From: Linnemannia hyalina
Taxonomy: Eukaryota; Mortierellomycota; Mortierellomycetes; Mortierellales; Mortierellaceae
NCBI GenBank assembly: GCA_019671135.1
Contig: JAHRHY010000009.1
Coordinates: 1,922,001 to 1,986,000, forward strand
Direction of reading: 5' to 3'
Length of the DNA: 64,000 nucleotides
Made by a program: the position numbers and the translations under genes. Below the pieces are notes generated by a model. That model saw only the letters and a list, made by a program, of their open reading frames with translations. It did no database searches and was not told the DNA's origin. This document shows positions 1 to 9,827 of the stretch, piece by piece (the stretch's first letter is position 1; each line of letters begins with the position of its first letter).

Positions 1-388
1 TGGCTCAGCCAAAAACGCGCTCACATTCTATGGTTGCCACCAAGTATGCTCCAATAGACGCTGGTAAGATCTACTGTAGAATAGTTTCCCCCTCCTCCTC
101 CACACTTCGACATACATTCACAGCCGTTATTATTCGCGTTGTTCGTAATTCAATTCCTTCGTCAGAACGGATAAGAATTTTATTCGTGTTGATGTTTTGT
201 GTTGTTGAGGAGAAAAGTGTACGAGTTCGAAAAATTATCACCTTCTCCATCTCATTCAAACGACCGAACGAAAAAGAAAAGAAAGAGAGGCCCCTTCTGT
301 CCAGATCCGAAATAGGTTGCCAAACAAGAAAAACGGAAAAGAGATAGTTCCCATGATCGCACCGAATGTCCCAAGAGTCGCGCACCCT
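1..388. other. 3' flank of the uS9 gene, no gene seen
   Basis: This stretch lies downstream of the uS9 stop codon. The short open frames on both strands show no recognisable domain and no codon pattern of a real gene. It probably holds the uS9 3' untranslated region. Confidence 0.5.
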
Positions 389-1662
389 TTAACGGTAGGA
401 CTTCTGGTATCTGTTGTCGTAGAAGAAAACAAAATATAGTTGTTAGTGACTTGTCGGTTTTGTTTGTGATCACAAGCACGCTCTTGCTTCCTTGCGTCAA
501 TTGCCCATAAAAAAAGAAAAAGGCATACCTGGCACGGGCACCGGCACCACCGAACTTCTTGGGCTCGCAGCGACGGGGATCGGCGACGAGGAGGGTACGG
601 TCGTACTGGAGGAAGATCTGCTTGAGCTCGTTCTTGGAGGCCTCATCGACGTACTTCTGGTAGTAGGCAACGATGGCCTTGGCAAGAGCCTGACGGACAG
701 CGTAGATCTGGGAAGTGTGTCCACCACCCTTGACACGGATGCGGATGTCAACGTTGGCAAACTTGTCAGAGCCGACACGGAGGATGGGCTCGTAGACCTT
801 GAACTTCAAGACATCGGGCTCAACGAGCTCAATGGGGGAACCGTTGAGGCGGATGAGACCCTTACCGGCCTTGCAGTGAGCAACGGCGGTGGCGGTTTTC
901 TATTAGTTGTTTGATGGGGGATAGGGGTTTTCGGTTAGCGTGACTGGCCACCTTGTTGTTTCCTTATTGTAGGCCTTGGTGCTTGTGTATGTTTGCGTTG
1001 GCGGTTGTCCAGGACGAATTGAGGTGGTTTGCTGAGGCAATGGGGCGTTGCTTGTATGTTACAGTCGTACGATCCAAGCAACCTTTATTCTGTTCCCCAT
1101 CGTTCAATTGCCAAAGGTGTGTTGCCCTATCCTTCCTGGTGATAAGGAACAACGGCCGATTGAACGGTCCAGTCACTGGTGTGAAAGCTGTTGATATTGC
1201 CGAAGGAAACCGTTGGTGACTTGTTGCTGTTGTTGCAGAGGTCCGGCACTGATTCAGCCTTGGGCAGGTTGCCGTGGTGTGAAAGCAATAAAAGCTGATT
1301 GCGCTGATCGCCTGTTGTAGTTTGCCGAGAGTTCTGTTACGACAGAGCCGAGTCCCCGCATACAAAAGTCGCCATCCACAAGAAAAACGATCAAGAGGTC
1401 GGCCTCTGTTTGATCATAGTTTCTCCATGGCACTATGCTCTTCCCTTCTGCAACAACTGTTGCCTCCTCCTCGTTGTTGGAAAAGTTACTCGTAGTTGTT
1501 GTTGCTATCCCCGCTATGGTTGGTGAGGGGTTGTCTGTTTTTCCTGATCGCCTTGCTGTTTGTTGATTCCTGTTTGTAACGGCAGTGTGTATAGGTTCTC
1601 TGAGGACAGGATGAGAGACTTGCCTTGCGGCCGTAGCACTGAACACTCTTCGAGTCAGACAT
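389..1662 (-). CDS. RPS16: 40S ribosomal protein uS9 (RPS16), three exons
   Basis: This encodes a structural protein of the small ribosomal subunit whose C-terminal tail reaches the P-site tRNA. Exons on the minus strand are 1662-1624, 899-529 and 410-389; the spliced product is 143 aa, normal for the family (about 141-146). The start [13 protein letters not shown] joins to [18 protein letters not shown], a run typical of eukaryotic uS9, and the protein ends in the conserved GARARYQKSYR tail, supplied by the 22-nt last exon. Intron 2 is GTATGC...CAG. Intron 1 (724 nt) fits the reading frame only with a GC donor (AAG|GCAAGT). The gene is divergent from the Tim44-like gene, sharing a 535-bp intergenic region. 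Identity is sure; exon 1 is well supported by conserved residues. Confidence 0.95.
900..1623 (-). other. GC-AG type first intron of the uS9 gene
   Basis: The exon 1/intron boundary reads AAG|GCAAGT, a perfect donor consensus except for C at position +2, and the acceptor is CTAATAG|AAAACC. The nearby GT (four bases further on) would put exon 2 in the wrong frame, while the GC donor restores the conserved residues R-K-K-T-A-T-A. The intron is long for this gene set (724 nt). Confidence 0.75.
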
Positions 1663-2197
1663 AATGAACTAGTTGCGTCAAAATAACGATCGAGAAGAAA
1701 GACGTCGGTCAGCAACTTGATGATCTCGCCTCGGTTGTCTGTTACGCCATCGCCCATGGTCCTGCCACTCGAATCGAACGTTTCATCCCTAGGAGTAACA
1801 CTCATCCAGCATAACCCCCCCGCCTTGGAACCTCAAACATAATTTTCTTATCATCGATGGATGGTGTTCGATAAGTTTGTCGATGAATGGTCCTGTCTGT
1901 CGTCGGATACGCCGTTGGATGCATTAACGTGGTCTCCTTGGTACCCATGGATGTCTACCCTATGATAACAGTCATTCATAGGGTGCTCCGTCCATATGAT
2001 TTCCCTCCAGCAGCCCCGATCGCCCTTTGGAACACAGGGTAATTTTTACCAAGTGGAATTGAAAGGGGGTTTCGCCATTCGCTGCCCGCCCACGCATATT
2101 AATTTCCACTGTGGCTTATATCTTCTTCCACTTTTCCCTTGGGCGTCTCTTCAAACGCATGCATTCCGTCACCATCACTCACACACTCAACTCGACA
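1663..2197. promoter_or_regulatory. Divergent promoter region between uS9 and the Tim44-like gene
   Basis: This 535-bp region separates two head-to-head start codons (1662 minus, 2198 plus) and must hold both promoters. No clear TATA box was found. It contains the 14-nt sequence ACCCATGGATGTCT (1943-1956), also found upstream of the eL13 gene, and an ATCGAT/TCGATA-rich stretch near 1850-1890. Confidence 0.55.
1943..1956. promoter_or_regulatory. Shared 14-nt element upstream of ribosomal protein genes (copy 1)
   Basis: ACCCATGGATGTCT lies 281-294 bp upstream of the uS9 start codon. The same 14 bases recur upstream of the eL13 gene at 8759-8772. The first part recalls the ACCCAT core of Rap1-type ribosomal protein promoter boxes of yeasts, but binding by such a factor is only inference. 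Confidence 0.35.
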
Positions 2198-3698
2198 ATG
2201 TTCCTCGCGACAAGAATACGGCCACTGGCGAGAACGATACCCAGGACGGTACTAGGAGTACAGAGGCCAGTATGGGCAACAGCAGCAGCACGCGGTTTCC
2301 AGGCGTCTGCGCATCGTTTCAACACGACTGGTCAAGACACCAACTCAACTGCCACAACCGCCGCGTCGTCGTCGTCGGAGGCGGAGAAGGAGACAACTAC
2401 AGAAAAGACTGAAGAGATACCAGAAGAACCAGCAAGCGAGGGAGAGATCACAGCCAGAGCCTATGATTTCCGTATGTAACCCTTGCCTTCATCCTTCGTT
2501 GCATCGATATCGTATCAATTCCGCAGAGGTTACTTGCAAGCTGCAAGCTGCAACAAGTCTTCACACGGGTTCACGATAACGAAACACGAAAGCTCACGCA
2601 AACACTTGTCTTTAAACACATTGGAATTGATCAATTAGCATGGCTTTATAACGGATCGAGTCATTTGACAAGGATCTCACACTACCCTTACGCAAAGGCG
2701 CCCAAGGTGTGGGCACTTCTCGGATGGGTTCCTCAGTCGATCCAGTACGCGATCTGTAAATCTGCATGCGAACGCATGCTCCGCAACAACACCTCGCCCG
2801 AGTACTTTCCCGATCAGTTCCTCCAAGGAGGTGAGTGCCTTTTCCGGTGTACATTTGCAACTAGATATGTGCGGCGCAAATTAAGATGACAGGTGTAACT
2901 TACAATTCTTTATTGATACGTGTGACGACATAGCTGGATTGGCGATCCACAAGTTGTTACCCCTCCTCTCGACAAACGTAAACAGGGGCGCCCTTGCCGA
3001 CATGATGACACAGGAACTCTACGATCGCTACGAATCAGAACTTCGGCGTCAGGAGGAACTTAAATCGGATGTGTCAATTAAACTGGCGTCGGTCCATGAT
3101 GGCATGATCAAGGATGTCTGGGTCCTGCTGGGACCCAAGTTGAAGAGTGGGACGTCAAGGGGGTTCATCCGGTGGAGGTGGCAGTCTCTCACGGTTGCCC
3201 TCCGTGCTGCGACTGATCAGATGTCGTCCCGGGATCAGGTTGCGCATATGATGATGGAAGGCGTTCAATTCAAAGTCGACGTTGAGTGTAAGGTCTTTTT
3301 TCTTTGGTTTTGTTATTCTTTGCACGTGCAGCTTTGTCAGTGATCTGAGGCATCATTGTACTAACAAACATTTGCACCTTTCTTCTGCTCTTTTGAACAA
3401 TGAAAAAAAAATAGTTGATGCGACGATCGATTACACGATCCACTCAAACATCCTAAACAACGACGTCGTCTCAGACTTTACACGTCGCCCGCTCCTAGTC
3501 CGGTTCGAAACACCCTTCTTTGAACCCGCAGAACAGATGGTAGCCTCTCGAAGCATGTCACGGCCCCACGAGGCACCTATTGATTGGAACTGGCGCGTCT
3601 CGGATATCGACTACCTGCTGGAACAGGATTTCATCGAGAAAAGGATTAAAGAGGATATCCAGGATGAGGAGCATGCCCAGCGCGAAATGGAGACGTAG
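2198..3698 (+). CDS. Mitochondrial Tim44-like/MAIP1-type protein, four exons
   Basis: This is a likely mitochondrial inner-membrane or matrix protein of about 394 aa. The chosen start (2198) begins a basic, Arg/Ser/Ala-rich presequence (MFLATRIRPLARTIPR), followed by a Ser/Thr/Glu-rich linker. Exons are 2198-2471, about 2558-2830, 2934-3287 and 3415-3698. The C-terminal part resembles the Tim44-like superfamily (Tim44, mL45/Mba1, the m-AAA protease partner MAIP1): FLQGAGLAIHKLLPLL, ELYDRYESELRRQEELK, and FETPFFEPAEQM followed by DWNWRVSDIDYLLEQ near the end. Which member it is cannot be decided by eye. The first intron's acceptor is uncertain: a 7-bp tandem repeat (CTGCAAG) sits at 2534-2550 and several AGs compete. 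The gene ends 197 bp from the convergent MFS gene. Confidence 0.7.
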
Positions 3699-3895
3699 TT
3701 TTTTTCTTCTTTGTCGCTGTTGTACTGTACTCCGATAACCTTTTCGATATTGATGATTTTTCCATCTGTACAACTATTATGAACTTGAAAAAAGTAGAAG
3801 TAAAAAATCTTGTAGACGATTCTTTGTACTTGCATATGCGTGGTTGTTATTATGGTATTATGATTACTAGTTCTATGTATTTGTATGTACAAAGC

Positions 3896-5850
3896 TTACA
3901 CCATCTCCATCTTCTCGGCAGCTTCAGCCAAAGCCTCATCAAGGTCCAAATCAACCACCGTGGCACCTGCACCAACTGCAGCACCCGTCACGACAGCGGC
4001 ATCCGCCGAATCACCCGCAGGAGCAATAGGAGCAGCAGGGGTGGCAGGTGGAGCTGGAGCAGTGTTGGGCATCATGAACGCAGTGACCACAGCGCCCAGA
4101 ACACCAAGTGCAACAACACCGAACAACCCATTCCGATAACTCTTCATCACCTCCTCCACCGGCGTCCCCACCGTCACAGCCACAGAGTTCTCGGAGATCA
4201 AGGTGACGATGACGAGTCCAAGAGGGGCACCCAGTTGCATACCGGTTGAGTACAGGGCTCCAACGACGCCTTGGTCTTCGTTCTGGGCGTCCTTGAGTGC
4301 TGTGATCTGTGCAGGGAGAACGGAGGTGCCGAGGCCGATGACGTGGACCAGTAGGCCTAGGAAGGGAAGCGTCCAGTACGAGGTTGTGCTCTTCACGAAC
4401 GCAAACATCAGCGCGGCCACACACCGAAACGCGAATCCGGTCAGGATAAACGGCTTCAACCTATACTTTGGCAGCACCTTCCCCAACACCGTAAACGCCA
4501 CCACCGCAAACAAACTATGCGCCAAGAACGCCAACGCCGTCTGCATAGATGTATACCCCATCACATTCTGGAAAATCAACGTAGAAAAGTACGTAAAGCC
4601 CTGGAACTGTCCCTGGAGGAACAAGATCGCAACGAATGCAGAAGAAAAGTTTTGGAGACGCCAGATTCGGAAGGGCATGATGGGGTTCTTGACGAGACGG
4701 AGTTCGATCCAGAAGAAGGCTACGAGGAGGACGAGACCGGCGATGAGGACGGGGAGGGTTTGGACAGATGCCCAGCCGGTTGCAGAGCCTGTTGAGATAT
4801 AATAGATGATGCAGATCATACTCGACGTTGCTGTCATGGCACCGGCGACATCAATCTTGGCCGTCACCACCTTGGGGGGCGCCACAGGGATGGCCAGGTA
4901 CCCAACTACGAACAAAAGGAAGGAGAATATACTCGAGAACCGAAAGATCCACTCCCATCCCACGGACGAAATAAACGCACCCGCCAACAACAAACCCACA
5001 ACCGCTCCCGCAGCACCAAAGCCTCCAAACACCGAAAGCGCGCGGGTTCGTTTAGGACCGGCAGGGAATGTGGTAGTGATGAGGCCGAGGGCGGTGGGAA
5101 CAGACATGGCGGCGCCGATGCCCTGGAGAGCACGGGTGATACAGAACATTGCGGGGGAGGTCGAGAAGGAGATGACTAGGGACCAGACACCGAACCAGAT
5201 CTGACCGGCGAGGAAGACGCGGCGGTGGCCGTACACGTCTCCAATGCGACCTGACAGCAGCAGGAATCTAGTTGGGTGAGGATGTAGTGGAGGAGTTGTT
5301 CTGGGTAAGCCTTTTGTGCAACACTCAAGAGCATAAATGAACAATGGATTGAGAACGTGGTTGAAGATGATTTAACTTACCCTCCGAAGGTGACGACGTA
5401 GGCAGAGATGATCCATTGAGTTGAGTAGCTGTCGAACCCGAGGGCCTTGGAGATGTCGACCAGCGCCACCGTCATCGACGATCCGTTCACTATTGGCATA
5501 CAGATAAGAAAAGTGGAGAATCGACAGTTAGAAAATGCTGCATCCCTCCTCGATCGATCCAAATACATACCAAACGCCATCAACAACAACAAAAAAAACA
5601 TACTGATGTCGATGAATTGGGCCATGGAGACAACAAACAACATCAAAGGGGCCATCTTTTCCTGAAAAGCCGATAGCTTCGTCTGCTGCTTCTCGTCAAC
5701 TTGTATCCGCTCTTCGTCAACTTCTTGCTTTTGTGGTTGCTGTGGGGTATGTTGGTGGATGGCGTCGACCTCTGTCTTCATGTTGAAGGAGGGGGTGGGA
5801 GATTGGGCTTCTGCGTCTAAAGTATGCTCTGAATGACTATTGCTTGACAT
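3896..5850 (-). CDS. MFS drug:proton antiporter, DHA2/ATR1-like, three exons
   Basis: This is a plasma-membrane or vacuolar exporter of the major facilitator superfamily, 586 aa. Exons on the minus strand are 5850-5571, 5489-5381 and 5267-3896, and all phases match. A hydrophilic N-terminus of about 70 residues precedes the first membrane segment. The motif GRIGDVYGHRRVFLAG corresponds to MFS motif A between segments 2 and 3, and GGFGAAGAVVGLLLAGAF to motif C of the antiporter branch. The rest is a long series of hydrophobic segments, 12-14 in number, ending in an Ala/Pro-rich tail. The substrate cannot be read from sequence; yeast relatives (Atr1, Sge1) export drugs, boron or metabolites. 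A tandem 22-bp repeat lies just upstream of the start. Confidence 0.88.
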
Positions 5851-5887
5851 TTTTGAGGTTTACTGCTTCTTGAGCGAGTGTTTGTTG

Positions 5888-5963
5888 GAGAGTGAAGAAT
5901 GGGAGAATAGAGAGTGAAGAATGGGAGAATAGAGAGTGAGAGAATGGAGAGTAAGAGAATGGA
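5888..5963. repeat. 22-bp tandem repeat in the MFS gene promoter
   Basis: Two exact 22-bp copies (5888-5909 and 5910-5931), purine-rich on the plus strand, are followed by degenerate half-copies to about 5963. They lie 38-113 bp upstream of the MFS start codon, so they are in the 5' UTR or core promoter. Confidence 0.8.
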
Positions 5964-6796
5964 AAGGAGATTCCGCCTGTATTTAAGCATTTTCAAAACA
6001 GATCGACATACCGCAGCTCTCGACTTCTACCTCTCGTTTTCTTTTCTTCTGTCCCATCAACATCCGTCATCGTCATCTTCTCTTTGTGTTCTGCCGGGAC
6101 CCCATTTCACCAGTAACAATATGAACAAAGGAGAGCAAGCTACAGATGAAGGATAAACACTTTCTTGCTTACTTTGGATAAAGTTTTTCTCGCTGTGATG
6201 CTCCGCATTCAAAATGTCATTTTTTGTCCACCTGTTGCAGGGCAAAATAAATCTCGCATCTCCAACCGCTCCAATTGAGCTTTCGCTGAACGAACCACTT
6301 GAGAATACAGGATTCAAGGGCCTTTCATTTTTACACTATGTTAAGTTTGTGTGCTTAAGAAAGACTCGGACTTTGGATGACTGGATCCACTGGAGATTTG
6401 GTACATTGAGAGAATCTGCTGTACATGGATATCTATCCCGTCTTGGCCGGTCCTACTCATGCGCCTCTTCTTTGTCTCACATCATCGATGACAACTACCA
6501 CACCACAAATGCTACAGGCGCTTATGATGAGCCGTTGCTGAAGCACAACTCCCAGTTCTGATTAATCGACAAAATGGAGTGGTTATAATGGATATACCCC
6601 TCGGCATCATTCACCCTTTGTCCCTATCCTTCATTCACCTACATAGTCATATTAAACCGAAACAGTCGGTCCCATCAGCAAAGGCACAAGCATAAAGTCA
6701 TGCACGTTCTGCGAATGTGTTTTTTTTTTCTGACCAGAGCACTGGGCAATGGTGGAAGGAGATCGGTTTTTATTAAGACAGACGTAAAGAAACAAT
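5964..6796. other. Intergenic region, no gene seen
   Basis: This holds the distal promoter of the MFS gene and the 3' flank of the eL13 gene. A 115-codon plus-strand frame (6214-6561) has no recognisable domain, no presequence and no supporting context, so it is not called a gene. Confidence 0.5.
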
Positions 6797-7910
6797 TTAC
6801 TTCTTCTTGTTGGCCTCCTCCTCCTCCTTGGCCTTGCGGCGGGCCTCGCGGATGCCGTGAAGACGGGCAACGGAGCGAGCCTTGCGGTGCTGCTCGTAAG
6901 CAGAGTTGTTCTTCTCGGCCTCGGTGATCTTGCGAGCCTTCTCCTTGGTGTAGACCTGGGTGACGGGGTGGACGGCACCGGTCAACTGAGTGGCGGCAGA
7001 GAGCTCGGTAGCAGCAGAGTCACCAGCCTTGACCTTACCGGCCTTGCGGGGGAAGACAATCAACTTGGCCTTGTAGGCCTTGAGGCGCTGAACGTTGAGC
7101 TGAAGAGACTCCTCGGACTTGTTGCGGCGACGGTGGTCAACAGAGACACCGATGGAGAGAGCCTCCTTGCGGCGGATACCAGCAGCCTATTTTATGTCGA
7201 CTATAATTAGTAAAGGTCTTCGTTTGTCTGAGTGTGTACTTGTTCGCTACACTAACACAAGATTCCTGTTCCAAAGTGATCCAAGAAAATGTACCTTGAG
7301 CTCCTCGAGGGTGAAGCCACGACCAGCACGGAGCTTGGTGTTGTACTTGATGGTGGGGCAACGGACGGCGGGGCGGATCAAGCCATCAACGGGGCGAGGG
7401 GCAACGCGAGCAGCCTTCTGGACACGCGCAATACGGCGGGACTTCTTGCGACTAGCCTGGTCCAACCAGGTCTTGACGCGCGACTGCCAGTCCTTACGGA
7501 AATGCTATTAGGGAGATTGTTCGAAGGTCGTCTGTGATAAGTATCCGCTGTTCTGTGATAGCTGTTTTTTTCCTTTGTCGTGGTATTGGGTCGGTAAAGC
7601 CCAGAACTGAAAGTAACACCAGGTGGCAAAGCGGGAAGGACCGGAAAACGAACTTTTAACCACTGAACGAGTTGTTGTGCGCAACCAAAAGAAAGAGGAA
7701 GATAACCCTTCCTCTCCATTGCTCGCCTCGTGTTATGAATAATCGCAAGCTTTCCGTCCTATCTCTCTCTGCCGCTGATGATCTCCCTTTCTGAGTGCCT
7801 GCAATAGCGCCTTTCAGTTCTGACTGCTCGTAAATACACTGCCTGTCAATGTCTCGCCAGCTTGAAAAGAAAATACGCACCTCTCCGGGCAATTGGTTGT
7901 TGTGCTTCAT
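6797..7910 (-). CDS. RPL13: 60S ribosomal protein eL13 (RPL13), three exons
   Basis: This encodes a large-subunit ribosomal protein of 209 aa, matching the usual 206-211. Exons on the minus strand are 7910-7881 (only [10 protein letters not shown]), 7504-7295 and 7186-6797. The joined sequence [71 protein letters not shown] and [15 protein letters not shown] is diagnostic for eL13, and the lysine-rich EEEEANKKK tail is typical. The first coding exon is just 30 nt, followed by a 376-nt intron. The long upstream space before the shared 14-nt element at 8759 suggests a further 5'-UTR intron, which is inference. Confidence 0.96.
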
Positions 7911-9827
7911 GGTCTGTTGATTGGCGAGTTGTAGGTGTGGTTGGAACGTGAAGTGTGGAGTATCCAGATAATTGAAGGACGAGATGATGTTGCCAAGACA
8001 GTTGAAAGTTTCCAGTGTTGTAGAGTAGTTGGGAGTTGAGTTGTTGACGGGAAATATAGTGAAGGGAAAAGAGAAAACAACGTTGTAAGTATGTGGGCTA
8101 CTCGCTCGGTTGGATTGAACCCTCTCCCGTCTTTTTTCATCGCGCCCTCCACACTTTGGAGTTCAACGATCCTAGTGTCAGTCCTCCTCCATCAACGAAC
8201 AAACGATCGTGATCTCTGCTCTGACCATGATGTTGGGTTCATGCTGTAGTTGCTGCAGTAGAGCACTTCCTGATCCATGTAGCAACCTGTGGTTGTTGGC
8301 GTTGCCTTGACCTCCTCTGCTGAAGACAGAATCTCGAACAGGTTGTGTTCACACTTCCTCCTCGCAGATTCGCTCCAGACGGGGAAGACAAAGTCGGATG
8401 TTGCTATTGGCCCGCAATGGGTGCAAGGCTGTCGGGTAGATCTCTGGTTCCTCCTGATGTAAGTGATATCTCTTCCGTTTCCACCATCCTGTCCGTTCTT
8501 CCTCCACACTGTTACGTCAATCCTGCTCTACCCCGGCACTGCTTCACACAGCGTCCACCACAGGTTGTCTGTTACCACTCTCTCCTTCCCCTGTCATGGC
8601 CATGACCCATCAAAAGAGGTCCTCCTGTAACGTTGATGTTGGTATGTCCCGAATTACGATAATGACCGATACGAGGATATCGATGTCAACGGCGATGTGT
8701 CGATACGATCGATGGCGTATGGTGATGAGTGGTTGGATGGTTCATGGATACGTCTTCCACCCATGGATGTCTCCGCACATCCCTCAGAGACCCTTCCCGA
8801 ATTTTAATTTTGAAGTCAGTACCAAGTGTTGGTGTTCAGAGAAAGGAGGTTCCAACTCTGCACCACCCAAATCCTCCTTTTGCCATCTCCCTCCTCTTCA
8901 CCGTTTGACTCGTAAAAAAAATGAGCCAGCCATCAAAAAATTAAATGATCACGTGCGACTTTTCACTCCCCCCTTTGCTGCTGGTTCAGTGGCGTGCATG
9001 CAGCAACCACATGCTCCAGGATGTCCTTGTTCGAATCAGCACCCATATCAGATATGAGCAACAATCCACCCGCTCCTTCAACTCCTTCAATCACTAGTCT
9101 CCGTAATGATTTGTAACCACATAACGGACAAAGAAACCATGGAGTATCTCCCCCAATGGGCTTAGCAATTGGCAGACATAACCCTTCACTCGGCTCTACT
9201 TTTACTATCGTCAGGTTGCGAAAACGAAAGTGCGAATCGCAATTGAAAGTAAGCGTGCATGGAGAAAAGACAAAAAAATAGGCCCCTTGACCCTTCTCTC
9301 TTCTTTTGTCGACCGTGATGACCAAACAACACGTTGCTCCTCAATCCAAAATAATCACAACAACAGCCAAAAAAGAGTTCAAAAACAGAGCGATGCGACG
9401 CAACACCAACCGAAGCAACATCTTAACGGACAAGGAAGTAAAAAGGGGGGCTCACACGTCCACGTTCTTCATCCTCTGGCAACCATTCGTATATCGGCTA
9501 AATTTGCTTTTGAAGACGATTAATTTAGGTCGAATTGGATCCTGCTGGACTCTTTCTTCGCCTGTGTGTATGTGGACACCAAAAAAACAGACAGACATAG
9601 GGCATCAATGTCGCATAAGGCAAGACCCTTTTGACCTCATTTGCGAAAAGCCAAGGCTGAGGACAGGAGGTGGAACGAGCAAGAGCATGAAGGGCAAAAA
9701 AAGCAAAAAGACAGAGGAAACCGGAAAGATATTTTTTTTCTTCGTTTTTATTATGAGTCGATGGGACAGGCGTGAATGGTATAAGTTTATATGTTGCTAG
9801 ATATTAAAGGCAATGAAAAGAGATATC
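7911..9827. other. eL13 promoter/5' region and Pho84 3' flank, no gene seen
   Basis: This 1.9-kb region holds no frame with a recognisable product. The part near 8640-8790 is rich in ATCGAT-like words and carries the 14-nt element shared with the uS9 promoter. The part from about 9200 to 9827 is A-rich and probably includes the 3' UTR of the phosphate transporter gene. Confidence 0.5.
8759..8772. promoter_or_regulatory. Shared 14-nt element upstream of ribosomal protein genes (copy 2)
   Basis: This is an exact copy of the 14-mer at 1943-1956, in the same orientation relative to its gene (eL13, minus strand). It lies about 850 bp from the eL13 start codon, which would be a normal promoter distance if the 5' UTR holds an intron. 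Confidence 0.35.

Noticed and set aside
6214..6561. 115-codon plus-strand frame
   Set aside because: No recognisable features; in an ordinary intergenic region.
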